This document shows, piece by piece, positions 16,486 to 24,895 of a DNA stretch of 45,199 nt; positions within the stretch are counted from its first letter, which is position 1, and every line of letters begins with the position of its first letter. The DNA lies in assembly GCF_016741855.1 (NCBI RefSeq), contig NZ_JAERRH010000031.1, forward strand, positions 1 to 45,199, in the 5' to 3' direction. The stretch is from Streptomyces musisoli. Lineage in GTDB: Bacteria; Actinomycetota; Actinomycetes; Streptomycetales; Streptomycetaceae. The notes below the pieces were generated by a model that worked only from the letters and a program-made list of their open reading frames with translations, ran no database searches and had not been told where the DNA came from. The position numbers were made by a program, and so were the translations under genes.

Positions 16486-16865
16486 GACGAGACCGCCCCG
16501 CCGGCGGCCGACCCCAGCGAGCCCAACGACGCCACCTTCACGCCCGCCTTGTGGCACACCCAGTGCGGATCGGGGCCCAGTTCGGGCTCCACGTCCAGCG
16601 CGTGCGGATCGCCGGAGCCGCACACCGGGCACAGCGGCCAGCGGCCGTACCGGTCCAGCAGCGCGTCCTGCACGTCCTGGGCGACCAGCCCGGCGACGAA
16701 GGCCGCGCCGTCCGGCCACTGCTCGACCCACCAGCGCCGCTGGACGATGGAGTCCTCCACCAGTGAGACCACGTCGGCCTCGGCGACCTCGCCCGCGACC
16801 AGATCGGCGAGCACCAGGGCGCGGGCGGCGTGCAACGCCTGCTCCAGGGGGCTGATGGGGTCCAT
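16482..16865 (-). CDS. hypothetical protein with CxxC pair, coupled to DUF4031 gene
   Basis: This 127-residue protein has a mainly helical, acidic first half (SPLEQALHAARALVLADLVAGEV, VVSLVEDSIVQRRWWVEQ). A putative zinc-binding section follows (LCPVCGSGDPHALDVEPELG, HWVCHKAG), in which CPVC and a later C-H form a ribbon-like cluster. It is cotranscribed with the DUF4031 gene through a 4-base overlap and is divergent from the RpiR-type regulator 56 bases away. ATG 16865 is preferred; ATG 16874 is possible. Function unknown. Confidence 0.75.
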   Translation of the reverse strand: MDPISPLEQALHAARALVLADLVAGEVAEADVVSLVEDSIVQRRWWVEQWPDGAAFVAGLVAQDVQDALLDRYGRWPLCPVCGSGDPHALDVEPELGPDPHWVCHKAGVKVASLGSLGSAAGGAVSS

Positions 16866-16885
16866 GCACCCCATTGTGCGCACTC

Positions 16886-16915
16886 TTGACCGCGACACCG
16901 AACCGAAAATATCTT
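16886..16915 (+). promoter_or_regulatory. promoter of the RpiR-type regulator; probable leaderless transcript
   Basis: TTGACC (16886-16891) and TATCTT (16910-16915) are 18 bases apart. A start site 7 bases downstream would fall on the GTG at 16922, and no Shine-Dalgarno sequence precedes that codon. The promoter lies in the short divergent gap, so regulator binding could affect both sides. Confidence 0.55.
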
Positions 16916-16921
16916 TCATTC

Positions 16922-17827
16922 GTGACCCAGGACGTGAAGGAAATTTTCGGCAGTCCGGGCGGCTCCCTCGCCGCCAAGGTGCGCACGCTCGCCCCGTCCA
17001 TGACCCGGTCCATGCAGCGTGTCGCCGAAGCCGTCGCGAACGACCCGGCCGGGTGTGCCGCGCTCACCGTGACCGGCCTCGCCGAGCTCACCGGCACCAG
17101 CGAGGCCACGGTCGTACGCACCGCCCGGCTGCTCGGCTACCCGGGCTACCGCGACCTGCGTCTCGCCCTCGCCGGTCTGGCCGCCCAGCAGCAGTCCGGC
17201 CGGGCCCCCTCGATCACCACCGACATCGCGGTGGACGACCCCATCGCCGACGTCGTCGCCAAGCTGGCCTACGAGGAGCAGCAGACCCTCGCCGACACGG
17301 CCGCCGGACTCGACACCGTGCAGCTGGGCTCGGCCGTCGCCGCGCTGGCCGCCGCCCGGCGCACCGACGTGTACGGCATAGGAGCGTCCGGGCTCGTCGC
17401 CCAGGACCTCACCCAGAAGCTGCTGCGGATAGGGCTCATAGCCCACGCGCACAGCGACCCGCACCTCGCGGTGACCAACGCGGTGCAGCTCCGTTCGGGT
17501 GACGTGGCGATCGCGATCACCCACTCCGGGTCGACGGGGGACGTCATAGAGCCGCTCCGGGCCGCCTTCGAGCACGGGGCGACCACCGTCGCGATCACCG
17601 GCAGACCCGACTCCCCGGTCACCCAGTACGCCGACCTCGTGCTGACCACGTCGACCTCCCGGGAGACCGAGCTGCGGCCCGCCGCGATGTCCTCCCGGAC
17701 CAGTCAGCTGCTGGTGGTGGACTGTCTGTTCGTGGGAGTGGCGCAGCGGACGTACGAGACCGCGGCGCCGGCGCTGGCCGCGTCGTACGAGGCGCTGGCG
17801 CACCGCCACCGGAGCACTTCGCGATAG
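16922..17827 (+). CDS. MurR/RpiR-family transcriptional regulator
   Basis: This 301-residue regulator has an N-terminal RpiR-type helix-turn-helix (residues ~20-80: SMQRVAEAVANDPAGCAALT, LAELTGTSEATVVRTARLLGYPGYRDLRLAL) and a C-terminal SIS sugar-phosphate-binding domain (DVYGIGASGLVAQDLTQKL, AIAITHSGSTGDVIEPLRAA, TVAITGRPDSPVTQYADLVL). The downstream genes encode the MurNAc-6-phosphate etherase and a PTS permease, so the effector is probably MurNAc-6-phosphate, as for E. coli MurR. GTG 16922 fits the promoter as a leaderless start; GTG 16934 is an alternative. A strong hairpin separates it from murQ. Confidence 0.85.
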   Translation: MTQDVKEIFGSPGGSLAAKVRTLAPSMTRSMQRVAEAVANDPAGCAALTVTGLAELTGTSEATVVRTARLLGYPGYRDLRLALAGLAAQQQSGRAPSITTDIAVDDPIADVVAKLAYEEQQTLADTAAGLDTVQLGSAVAALAAARRTDVYGIGASGLVAQDLTQKLLRIGLIAHAHSDPHLAVTNAVQLRSGDVAIAITHSGSTGDVIEPLRAAFEHGATTVAITGRPDSPVTQYADLVLTTSTSRETELRPAAMSSRTSQLLVVDCLFVGVAQRTYETAAPALAASYEALAHRHRSTSR

Positions 17828-17885
17828 GCCGCAGCACGCAAGACGTAGGAAGAAGTCAGGAACAGGTGCCGTGGGGGCCGGGTCC

Positions 17886-17931
17886 GCCGTGGCCGGCCGC
17901 GCCCGTGGCGGAGCCACGCGCCGGCCACGGC
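17886..17931 (+). terminator. hairpin between regulator gene and murQ
   Basis: GCCGTGGCCGGC (17886-17897) pairs perfectly with GCCGGCCACGGC (17920-17931), and the loop can form an inner CGTGGC/GCCACG stem. No T tract follows. It may be a terminator of the regulator transcript or an attenuator ahead of murQ, which starts 53 bases later. Confidence 0.6.
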
Positions 17932-17983
17932 CCCGCGCCCCTTCCGGGAACCGCAGACCCCCCAGCGAAAGAGCCACCCCCTT

Positions 17984-18907
17984 ATGTCCTCTGATGACCT
18001 GCGCACCCAGCTGGCCTCGCTGACCACCGAGGCGTTCCGGCCCGAACTCGCCGACATCGACCGGTTGCCCACCCTCGACATCGCCCGGCTGATGAACGGC
18101 GAGGACGCGGGCGTACCCGCCGCCGTGGCGGCCCAGTTGCCGCGGATCGCCGCCGCCGTCGACGCCGTGGCCGAGCGCATGGGCCGCGGCGGACGGCTCG
18201 TCTACGCCGGTGCCGGCACCGCCGGACGCCTCGGCGTGCTGGACGCCTCCGAGTGCCCGCCCACCTTCAACACCGACCCCGAGCAGGTCGTCGGCCTGAT
18301 CGCGGGCGGCCCCGCGGCCATGGTCACCTCCGTGGAAGGCGCGGAGGACTCCGGTGAACTGGCCCGCCGGGACCTCGACGCGCTGAAGCTCGGCCCCGAC
18401 GACACCGTCGTCGGCGTCTCCGCCTCCGGCCGCACCCCCTACGCCGTCGGCGCCGTCCGGCACGCCCGCGCCCTGGGGGCCCTGACCATCGGTCTCGCCT
18501 GCAACGCGCACAGCGCGCTCGGGGCCGCCGCCGAACACGGCATCGAGGTCGTCGTGGGCCCGGAACTGATCACCGGCTCGACCCGTCTGAAGGCGGGCAC
18601 GGCCCAGAAGCTGGTGCTGAACATGCTGTCGACGATCACCATGATCCGGCTCGGCAAGACGTACGGGAACCTGATGGTCGACGTGCGCGCCTCCAACGAC
18701 AAGCTCCGCGCACGCTCGCACCGGATCGTCTCCCAGGCCACGGGCGCGGGCGACACCGAGATCGAGAAGGCCCTCACGGAGACCGGCGGCGAGGTGAAAC
18801 AGGCGATCCTGGTGCTGCTCGCCGGCGTCGACGGCCCGACGGCCGCCCGCCTTCTGGAGGAGTCCGGCGGACATCTGCGTGCCGCGCTGGCGCACGCACC
18901 CCGCTGA
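17984..18907 (+). CDS. murQ: N-acetylmuramic acid 6-phosphate etherase
   Basis: This 307-residue SIS-fold enzyme has the normal MurQ length. Motifs include RLVYAGAGTAGRLGVLDASECPPT split over residues ~67-90 (AGTAGRLG, catalytic glutamate in DASECPPTF), IAGGPAAMVTSVEGAEDS, VGVSASGRTPY, and the C-terminal LVLNMLSTITMIRLGKTYGNLMVDV signature. It cleaves the lactyl ether of MurNAc-6-phosphate to GlcNAc-6-phosphate and D-lactate in the cytoplasm, for peptidoglycan recycling or use of MurNAc. The product is the substrate of NagA, encoded at 37.97 kb. ATG 17984 is preceded by GAAAGAG. Confidence 0.95.
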   Translation: MSSDDLRTQLASLTTEAFRPELADIDRLPTLDIARLMNGEDAGVPAAVAAQLPRIAAAVDAVAERMGRGGRLVYAGAGTAGRLGVLDASECPPTFNTDPEQVVGLIAGGPAAMVTSVEGAEDSGELARRDLDALKLGPDDTVVGVSASGRTPYAVGAVRHARALGALTIGLACNAHSALGAAAEHGIEVVVGPELITGSTRLKAGTAQKLVLNMLSTITMIRLGKTYGNLMVDVRASNDKLRARSHRIVSQATGAGDTEIEKALTETGGEVKQAILVLLAGVDGPTAARLLEESGGHLRAALAHAPR

Positions 18908-18923
18908 CCCGCACGCTCGGGGC

Positions 18924-20489
18924 GTGCGCAACGACCCCGCCTCCACCGCGACCGCCGTCCTCGCCCGGGTCGGCGGTCCGGCCAACGTCACCTCCGTGGC
19001 CCACTGCATGACCCGCCTCCGGCTGACCCTCGCCGACCCGGCGGCCGCGGACGAACAGGCCCTGCGGACCGTACCCGGGGTGCTGGGTGTGGTGGCCGCC
19101 GGGAGCGACTGGCAGATCGTGCTGGGACCGGGGGTGGTGAACGAGGTCACGGCGGCGGTGGCGAAGTCGGTGGCCGACCCGCCCGGCCCGGACGGCCGAG
19201 CAGCCGGTCAGGACGACCGTACGGACCGCCCGGGCACCGCCCAGACGGCCGGTCAGGGCGCCCATTCGGTTGATCACGGTGACCCGACGACCGGCCAGGG
19301 TGACCCGGCAGGCGAGGGTGTCCTGGCGGCCGATCACGTTGGCCCGGCCGTCGATCAGGGTGTCGTGGCGGTCGGTCAGGGTGTCCTGGTGAAGGAGCGG
19401 CTGCGCCGGCGCAATGCCACGCCGTTCAAGACGGCCCTGCGCCGCGTGGCGAACGTCTTCGTCCCGCTCATCCCCGCCCTGATCGGCTGCGGCATCCTCG
19501 CCGGACTCAACGGGCTGCTGCTGAACGCCGGGTGGCTGCCCGGCCTGACCCCCGCCCTCTCCGCGATCGCCTCCGCCTTCATGGCGCTGATCGCGGTGTT
19601 CGTCGGCGTCAACACCGCGAAGGAGTTCGGCGGGACACCCGTGCTGGGCGGGGCGGTGGCCGCCGTCGTGGTGTACCCCGGGGTGGCGAAGGTGACGGCT
19701 TTCGGCGTGCACCTGACCCCCGGGCAGGGCGGGGTGCTCGGGGCGCTCGCGGCGGCGTTCCTGGCGACGCGGGTGGAGAAGTGGTGCCGGGGCCGGGTGC
19801 CGGGCGCGCTGGACGTGCTGCTCACCCCGACCCTGACGGTCCTCGTCCCCGGCCTGGTGACGCTGTACGGCCTGATGTACGCGGCCGGCGCGGTGGCGAC
19901 GGCGATCGGCACGGCCGCGAACTGGCTCCTCGCGACCACCGGTGCGGTGGCCGGGCTCGTCCTCGGCGGCCTCTTCCTGCCGCTCGTCATGCTCGGCCTG
20001 CACCAGGCCCTGATCCCCCTGCACGCCACCCTGATCGACCAGCAGGGCTACACGATCCTGCTGCCGCTGCTGGCCATGGCGGGCGCGGGCCAGGTCGGCG
20101 CGGCCCTCGCGGTCTACGTCCGCCTCCGCCACGACGTCTCGCTGCGCACGACGATCCGCTCGGCGCTCCCGGCCGGCCTGCTGGGCGTCGGCGAACCCCT
20201 GATCTACGGCGTCTCCCTGCCCCTCGGCCGGCCGTTCCTCACCGCCTGCGCGGGCGGCGCGGCGGGCGGGGCGTTCGTCGGTTTCTTCGCGATGCTCGGC
20301 ACCAAGGTCGGCGCCACGGCGATCGGCCCGTCGGGCTGGGCCCTGTTCCCGCTGCTCGCGGGGAACAGGGGGCCGGGGGCGGCGGCGGCCGTCTACGGGG
20401 GCGGGCTGCTCACCGGGTACGCGGTGGGCTTCGCGGCGACGTACCTGTTCGGATTCGCGCGCCGTCCCCGGGTGGCCGCCGCCGCGTGA
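18924..20489 (+). CDS. PTS MurNAc-type permease, EIIB-EIIC (MurP-like)
   Basis: This 521-residue protein has an EIIB domain at residues ~1-80 with the phosphocysteine in VAHCMTRLRLTL, then an unusual ~75-residue Gly/Gln/Asp linker, then an EIIC domain of about ten helices (FVPLIPALIGCGILAGLNGLL, VLGGAVAAVVVYPGV, HQALIPLHATLIDQQGYT, LGVGEPLIYGVSLPLGRPF). GEPLIYG is the glucose-family EIIC sugar motif. No EIIA is fused, so a separate EIIA is needed. Immediate linkage to murQ and an RpiR regulator makes MurNAc the likely sugar. GTG 18924 lies 16 bases after murQ; no strong ribosome site is visible, which suggests coupling. Confidence 0.85.
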   Translation: MRNDPASTATAVLARVGGPANVTSVAHCMTRLRLTLADPAAADEQALRTVPGVLGVVAAGSDWQIVLGPGVVNEVTAAVAKSVADPPGPDGRAAGQDDRTDRPGTAQTAGQGAHSVDHGDPTTGQGDPAGEGVLAADHVGPAVDQGVVAVGQGVLVKERLRRRNATPFKTALRRVANVFVPLIPALIGCGILAGLNGLLLNAGWLPGLTPALSAIASAFMALIAVFVGVNTAKEFGGTPVLGGAVAAVVVYPGVAKVTAFGVHLTPGQGGVLGALAAAFLATRVEKWCRGRVPGALDVLLTPTLTVLVPGLVTLYGLMYAAGAVATAIGTAANWLLATTGAVAGLVLGGLFLPLVMLGLHQALIPLHATLIDQQGYTILLPLLAMAGAGQVGAALAVYVRLRHDVSLRTTIRSALPAGLLGVGEPLIYGVSLPLGRPFLTACAGGAAGGAFVGFFAMLGTKVGATAIGPSGWALFPLLAGNRGPGAAAAVYGGGLLTGYAVGFAATYLFGFARRPRVAAAA

Positions 20490-20519
20490 CGCGTCGTCAT
20501 GGCCGGTCGTTTGCCCGGC

Positions 20520-20771
20520 ATGATGACGAAGCTTCTGGCCACCGCCGCCCTCACGCTCTCCGCCGCCGCACTGACCGCCCCCGCCCACGCCCAGGATCAC
20601 GCACACACCCACGCCCAGGGTCACGCCCACGACCACTGGACCGCCACCGGCACCGCCCTGTGCGCCGGCGGCATGGCCGCGGGTCCGGTGGTCAGGACCG
20701 TGTCCCCGGTGCCGCTGACCGGCGCCGCCCCCGCGTGCGGCAAGGGAAGCCTGCTGCACCACGGCGGCTGA
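20520..20771 (+). CDS. small secreted histidine-rich protein
   Basis: This ~83-residue precursor has a signal peptide (MMTKLLATAALTLSAAALTA, cleavage after APAHA). The mature N-terminus is rich in histidine, with eight His within about 20 residues (HAHTHAQGHAHDHW), and two cysteines follow (TALCAGG, APACGKG). The alternating HxH pattern suggests binding of a transition metal outside the cell; this is inference. ATG 20499 would add seven residues. It lies just after the PTS gene, but its role there is unclear. Confidence 0.6.
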   Translation: MMTKLLATAALTLSAAALTAPAHAQDHAHTHAQGHAHDHWTATGTALCAGGMAAGPVVRTVSPVPLTGAAPACGKGSLLHHGG

Positions 20772-20961
20772 CCCCCGACACCGGCACCGACACCGGACCC
20801 GACACGGCACGGCACCGAAGGAGCACCGACACGGCGCAGCGGCGGTGGCAGCGTCAGCGGCAGCGGTGACAGCGGCAGCAGCGGCGGTGAACTCACCGCT
20901 CCGACGGCGCCGCGGGTGCCCGCCAGACGAGTGTGTAGCGCCAGAAGAGGCGACGCCGCAG

Positions 20962-21573
20962 TCAGGCACCGGGCAGCAGCCGGCGGGCCGCACGGGAGAT
21001 CTCGGCGAAGGACGCCTCCGGGTCCCGGGTGCGGGCGGTCATGGACACGGGCGGGCGCGGGGCCGGCCGGCCGCGGTTCTTCGCCAAGCCCAGGAGCGCA
21101 TTGAGCGGTACGGCCACCAGACCGAGCACGTGGTCGACGGGCCCCGACGCCCGCGCACAGCCGACGACCACCAGCGTGCCGCCGGGCGCGAGCGCCTGCC
21201 GGAGGCGGGTGAGGGTCTCGGCGAGCGGAAGGTGGTGGAGCACGGCGACGCAGGTGATCACGTCGTAGGGCCCGGCGGGCAGCCGGCGGGAGGCATCGGC
21301 GACGCTGTACCCGACGGGCGCCGCCGCTTCCGTCAACTCCCGGGCCCGGGCCACGATCTCCGCGTCGGCGTCGATCCCGTCCACCTCCCGGGCACGCCGG
21401 CCGAGCAGCCGGGCCAGATCGCCGCTCCCGCAGCCCACGTCCAGGGCGGTGCCGAAACGACGGGGCAACTGCCGCAGCAGCCACGGGTGGTAGTGCGCGT
21501 TGTGGTCCCAGGGGTGGGCGGCGTTGAAGCGGTGGAGGGCGGCGAGGATGCGGGCCGCGAAGGTTGTCGTCAC
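20962..21573 (-). CDS. class I SAM-dependent methyltransferase
   Basis: This 203-residue enzyme has the Rossmann motif I ALDVGCGSGDLARLL (residues ~42-56), the acidic residue ending beta 2 (VDGIDADAEIV), PYDVITCVAVLHHLPL, and APGGTLVVVGCARA. The C-terminal part (VDHVLGLVAVPLNALLGLAK) is somewhat hydrophobic. The substrate cannot be inferred. GTG 21573 follows GGAG by 9 bases. Upstream is a divergent hypothetical gene 94 bases away. Confidence 0.85.
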   Translation of the reverse strand: MTTTFAARILAALHRFNAAHPWDHNAHYHPWLLRQLPRRFGTALDVGCGSGDLARLLGRRAREVDGIDADAEIVARARELTEAAAPVGYSVADASRRLPAGPYDVITCVAVLHHLPLAETLTRLRQALAPGGTLVVVGCARASGPVDHVLGLVAVPLNALLGLAKNRGRPAPRPPVSMTARTRDPEASFAEISRAARRLLPGA

Positions 21574-21667
21574 GCGGCCAACTCCACCACGCACCCACCG
21601 GAACGGGCTCGGACGCCGGTTCCGGGCGGGGCAGGGCACCATGGAGGGGAGGAGGCGACCGACCGAT

Positions 21668-22240
21668 ATGAACCACGCCCAGCTCACCGCCCTCGGACGG
21701 GCCCTTCGGCTGCTCGGGGAGCACGGGGAGGCCCTGACCGCCGACACGCCGGACGCCCGGCTGCACGAGATCAAGGACGACCTGCGGCGAGCCCTCGACC
21801 TGCTGGACGACAGCGTCACCACGGGGGCGCCCGCCACCCGGTGCCCCGAGCACCCCCAGGGCCCCGTGGACGAGAGCGCCCCCGACCTGTGCCTGCTGTG
21901 CGAGACCCGGCGCCGGGCCGCACGGCGGTCGGAGTTCCAGGGCAGCAGGCCCCGCCCGGGAGAGCCGGCCCCCACCGCCCCCTCCCGGTACGGCGTCCGC
22001 GGTGACCGCCCGCAGCCCCAGCAGCGGTGGCTGCCGGAGCTGTGGAACGGCCAGGAGTGGCAGCTGTGCGGCACGCCTCGCCGGGACCGGCACGAGGCGG
22101 AGGCCTATCTCGCGGCCCAGCGCCGCGGTTCCCGGCCCGCCATGGCGTACCGGATCGTCCACGAGTTCACGGACTACGAGGTGCTGCGCGTGTGGGGGAC
22201 GCCCGTACGCGTCGACATCGAACCCATGGGCAACCTCTAG
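21668..22240 (+). CDS. hypothetical protein with Cys-pair motif
   Basis: This 190-residue protein has a helical N-terminus (NHAQLTALGRALRLLGEHGE, LHEIKDDLRRALDLLDDSV), a four-residue metal-site candidate spread over CPEHPQGP and DLCLLCETRRRAARR, and a C-terminal domain (LPELWNGQEWQLCGTPRRDR, YRIVHEFTDYEVLRVWGTPV). ATG 21668 is preceded by GGAGGAGG. No family is recognised. Confidence 0.7.
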   Translation: MNHAQLTALGRALRLLGEHGEALTADTPDARLHEIKDDLRRALDLLDDSVTTGAPATRCPEHPQGPVDESAPDLCLLCETRRRAARRSEFQGSRPRPGEPAPTAPSRYGVRGDRPQPQQRWLPELWNGQEWQLCGTPRRDRHEAEAYLAAQRRGSRPAMAYRIVHEFTDYEVLRVWGTPVRVDIEPMGNL

Positions 22241-22277
22241 GGCCCGGCCGCCGGCCGGCCGGGCCCGGAGGGGCCGG

Positions 22278-23405
22278 TCAGCTCAGGCTCTGCAGCGCCG
22301 CCGCGTCGTAGGGCTTCAGGTCCTCGAAGCGGTCGGCGAGGACCTTGGCCGCCCACTCCGGGTCCTGGAGCAGCGCACGGCCGACGGCCACCATGTCGAA
22401 CTCGTCGGCCTCCAGGCGGTCCAGGAGGTTGTCGATGCCCTTGACCGGGGAGCCCTCGCCCTGGAAGGCGTTGATGAAGTCGCCGTCGAGGCCGACCGAG
22501 CCGACGGTGATGACCGGCTTGCCGGTGAGCTTCTTCGTCCAGCCGGCCAGGTTCAGGTCGGAGCCGTCGAACTCGGGGAGCCAGTAGCGGCGGGTGGAGG
22601 CGTGGAAGACGTCGACACCGGCCGCGGCGAGCGGGGTGAGGATGGCCTCCAGCTCCTCGGGGGTCTCGGCGAGGCGCGCGGTGTAGTCCTGCTGCTTCCA
22701 CTGCGAGTACCGGAAGATGACCGGGAACTCGGCGGACACCCGCTCACGGACCGCGGCGACGATCTCCGCGCCGAACTTCGTGCGGGCCACCAGGTCGCCG
22801 CCGTACGCGTCCGTGCGGGTGTTGGTGCCCGCCCACAGGAACTGGTCGACGAGGTAGCCGTGGGCGCCGTGGATCTCCACGCCGTCGAAGCCGATGCGCT
22901 CGGCGTCCGCCGCGGCCTGGGCGAACGCGGCGACGACGTCGTCCAGGTCCTTCTGGGTCATGGCCTTGCCGGTGGGCTCGGCACCTGCGGTGACCAGGCC
23001 GGAGGGGCCCATCGCGGGGGCGTCCGGGAAGGGGTTCTGCCCCTGCTCGCGGACCATGCCGATGTGCCACAGCTGGGGCACGATGGTGCCGCCCGCCGCG
23101 TGCACGTCCTCGGCGACCTTCGCCCACCCCGCAAGCTGCTCCTCGCCGTGGAACCGCGGCACGCGCGAGCTGTTGCCGGCCGACTCGTGGCCGACGTAGG
23201 TGCCCTCGGTGACGATGAGACCGACGCCGGCGGCGGCGCGACGGGCGTAGTAGGAGCGCACGTCCTCGCCGGGGACGCCGCCCGGGGAGAACATGCGGGT
23301 CATCGGCGCCATCGCGATCCGGTTCGGGACGGTGAGACCGTTGAGCGTGATCGGGCGGGACAGGATCTGGGCCGCGCGGGACGTGGCGGAAGGCGTGACG
23401 GTCAC
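22278..23405 (-). CDS. old-yellow-enzyme family NADH:flavin oxidoreductase
   Basis: This 375-residue FMN-dependent TIM-barrel ene-reductase has VPNRIAMAPMTRMFS at residues ~25-40 (FMN phosphate region), VPQLWHIGMV, and FDGVEIHGAHGYLVDQFL with the His-Gly-Ala-His substrate pair at ~179-182. It also has DAYGGDLVARTKFGAEIV and a C-terminal VGRALLQDPEW. These enzymes reduce activated C=C bonds; the natural substrate is often unknown, and many respond to electrophiles. The GTG start at 23405 follows GAGGAG. The operator-like ACCGGTCGGT upstream suggests TetR-type control, although no such regulator is in the window. Confidence 0.9.
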   Translation of the reverse strand: MTVTPSATSRAAQILSRPITLNGLTVPNRIAMAPMTRMFSPGGVPGEDVRSYYARRAAAGVGLIVTEGTYVGHESAGNSSRVPRFHGEEQLAGWAKVAEDVHAAGGTIVPQLWHIGMVREQGQNPFPDAPAMGPSGLVTAGAEPTGKAMTQKDLDDVVAAFAQAAADAERIGFDGVEIHGAHGYLVDQFLWAGTNTRTDAYGGDLVARTKFGAEIVAAVRERVSAEFPVIFRYSQWKQQDYTARLAETPEELEAILTPLAAAGVDVFHASTRRYWLPEFDGSDLNLAGWTKKLTGKPVITVGSVGLDGDFINAFQGEGSPVKGIDNLLDRLEADEFDMVAVGRALLQDPEWAAKVLADRFEDLKPYDAAALQSLS

Positions 23406-23434
23406 GTGGGGGGCTCCTCGTGAAGGGCGATGTT

Positions 23435-23450
23435 AACCGGTCGGTATGTG
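23435..23450. promoter_or_regulatory. TetR-type operator-like sequence upstream of the flavoprotein
   Basis: AACCGGTCGGTATGT contains ACCGGTCGGT, a common core of TetR-family operators (ACCGACCGGT on the other strand), about 30-45 bases before the GTG start. A true dyad would need a second half-site, and only part of one is visible. A tentative call. Confidence 0.35.
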
Positions 23451-23520
23451 AGCACGCATTGTTGCAGCTCCTTAAGTAACCGACTATGCGCTGCCCCACA
23501 TTCCGCCTCCGGAAAGCCCT

Positions 23521-23940
23521 TCACGTGACACCGCTCACGCTCTCCCGGTTCAGCCGCCGCACCCGCTCCCGCAGAACCTCGTCCGGCGGCGCCGGCTCGA
23601 CCGCCCCGGGCGGACAGTCCCACTCCCGCCCGCCCCCGACGGGGCGCAGCTGCACCCGGCCGCCCACCTGCCCCATCACCTCACCGATCCGCCCGCTGCG
23701 CGTGTCGACGGCGTACTCGGGCGCACGACTCAGAGCGGCCGCCAGCCGGGAGGCCACACCGAGATTGCAGCGGCCGAGGTCGACCAGGGCGTACGGGTCC
23801 TCACCCGAGACGCTCAGCGGGTCGACCCGGAGCGACGGCAGGACGACGCCGACTCCACGTAGGGCCGCACGCAGCCGCTCGACGGCCTCCTCGGCCGTCC
23901 GGGCGGGCCGCTCACCTGCGGCCGTTTCCCTCGTCTCCAT
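23521..23940 (-). CDS. hypothetical protein divergent from XRE regulator
   Basis: This 139-residue protein (METRETAAGERPARTAEEAVERL) has an alpha/beta pattern (LRVDPLSVSGEDPYALVDLGRCN, VASRLAAALSRAPEYAVDT, WDCPPGAVEPAPPDEVLRERV). It is typical of small proteins encoded opposite XRE-DUF397 pairs in Streptomyces; no function is known to me. ATG 23940 has GGAATCGGAG upstream. It is transcribed away from the XRE gene across a 115-bp gap. Confidence 0.7.
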   Translation of the reverse strand: METRETAAGERPARTAEEAVERLRAALRGVGVVLPSLRVDPLSVSGEDPYALVDLGRCNLGVASRLAAALSRAPEYAVDTRSGRIGEVMGQVGGRVQLRPVGGGREWDCPPGAVEPAPPDEVLRERVRRLNRESVSGVT

Positions 23941-24055
23941 TGCTCCGATTCCTCCACACAGAGTGTTGCCGTTCACCACACAGCGTGTCGGCCGGCGCCC
24001 TAACCTGGCCAGATACGGCGTCCCAACAGACTCGGCTGTCGGATCAGGAGTCGCC

Positions 24056-24895
24056 ATGGCAGGACCGAAGGACCTCGACCCGTCGTCATCGCCACGCGCC
24101 CTGCTGGGCGCGGAGTTACGCCACGCCCGCGAGCGGAGGGAACTGAGCCAGGAACAACTGGGCCAGCGGCTGTTCGTGAGCGGCTCGTTCATCGGGCAAC
24201 TGGAGGCGGGGACGCGGCGGATGCAGCCGGATACCGCGCGGATACTGGACGAGGTGCTCGGTACGGGGGACTTCTTCACGCGGAACTGCGCGGCGGCGGC
24301 CAAGTCGAAGTATCCGGAGCACTTCGCGGAGGCCGCGGAGGCGGAAGAGGTCGCTACGGCGATCAGACAGTACGCGCCGCTGCTCATCCCCGGCCTCCTC
24401 CAGACGCCCGCCTACGCACGAGCCGTCTGCCGGGCCTACCAGCCGACGGCACCGGAGGAGGACATCGACAAGCTGGTGACGGCCCGGATGGAGCGCGCCG
24501 GCATCCTCGGCGATCCAACAGATCCGTTGTTGTGGGCGGTGATCGACGAAGCGGCGTTGCGTCGGGTGACAGGCGGGTCCGCGGTCATGGCGGACGCCCT
24601 CCGGCACATCGCCGACCTCGCCCGCCGGGGACGGGTCATCACGCAGGTGCTGCCGTTCGGCGCGGGGGCGCATGCTGCGATGGAAGGCTCCATCAAGCTG
24701 ATGGACTTCGAGGACGCCCCACCCCTGGTGTACTTCGAGGGAGTGGGCACCGGACGGCTGGAGGACGACCCGGCCGTCGTCAGGCACCAGCGGTTCACCT
24801 ACGAACTCCTCACGGCCTGCGCGCTCTCGCCGGAGAAGTCTCTGGTCCTCATCGAGGCGATGGCGCAGGATTACGCGCATGAGGACCATCCCTGA
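24056..24895 (+). CDS. XRE-family regulator with DUF5753-like domain
   Basis: This 279-residue protein has an N-terminal helix-turn-helix at residues ~15-70 (LGAELRHARERRELSQEQLGQ, GSFIGQLEAGTRRMQPDTAR). It is followed by the Streptomyces-specific domain usually called DUF5753 (YAPLLIPGLLQTPAYARAVC, WAVIDEAALRRVTGG, GRVITQVLPFGAGAHAAMEG). ATG 24056 follows CAGGAG at ideal spacing. It overlaps the next gene by 17 bases. Such pairs number in the dozens in Streptomyces; some act in development and antibiotic control. The ligand is unknown. Confidence 0.9.
   Translation: MAGPKDLDPSSSPRALLGAELRHARERRELSQEQLGQRLFVSGSFIGQLEAGTRRMQPDTARILDEVLGTGDFFTRNCAAAAKSKYPEHFAEAAEAEEVATAIRQYAPLLIPGLLQTPAYARAVCRAYQPTAPEEDIDKLVTARMERAGILGDPTDPLLWAVIDEAALRRVTGGSAVMADALRHIADLARRGRVITQVLPFGAGAHAAMEGSIKLMDFEDAPPLVYFEGVGTGRLEDDPAVVRHQRFTYELLTACALSPEKSLVLIEAMAQDYAHEDHP

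Noticed and set aside
16216..17121. 301-residue frame extending the DUF4031 protein
   Set aside because: The extra N-terminal part is antisense to the regulator gene and overlaps the coupled hypothetical gene in another frame; the real start is the GTGA overlap.
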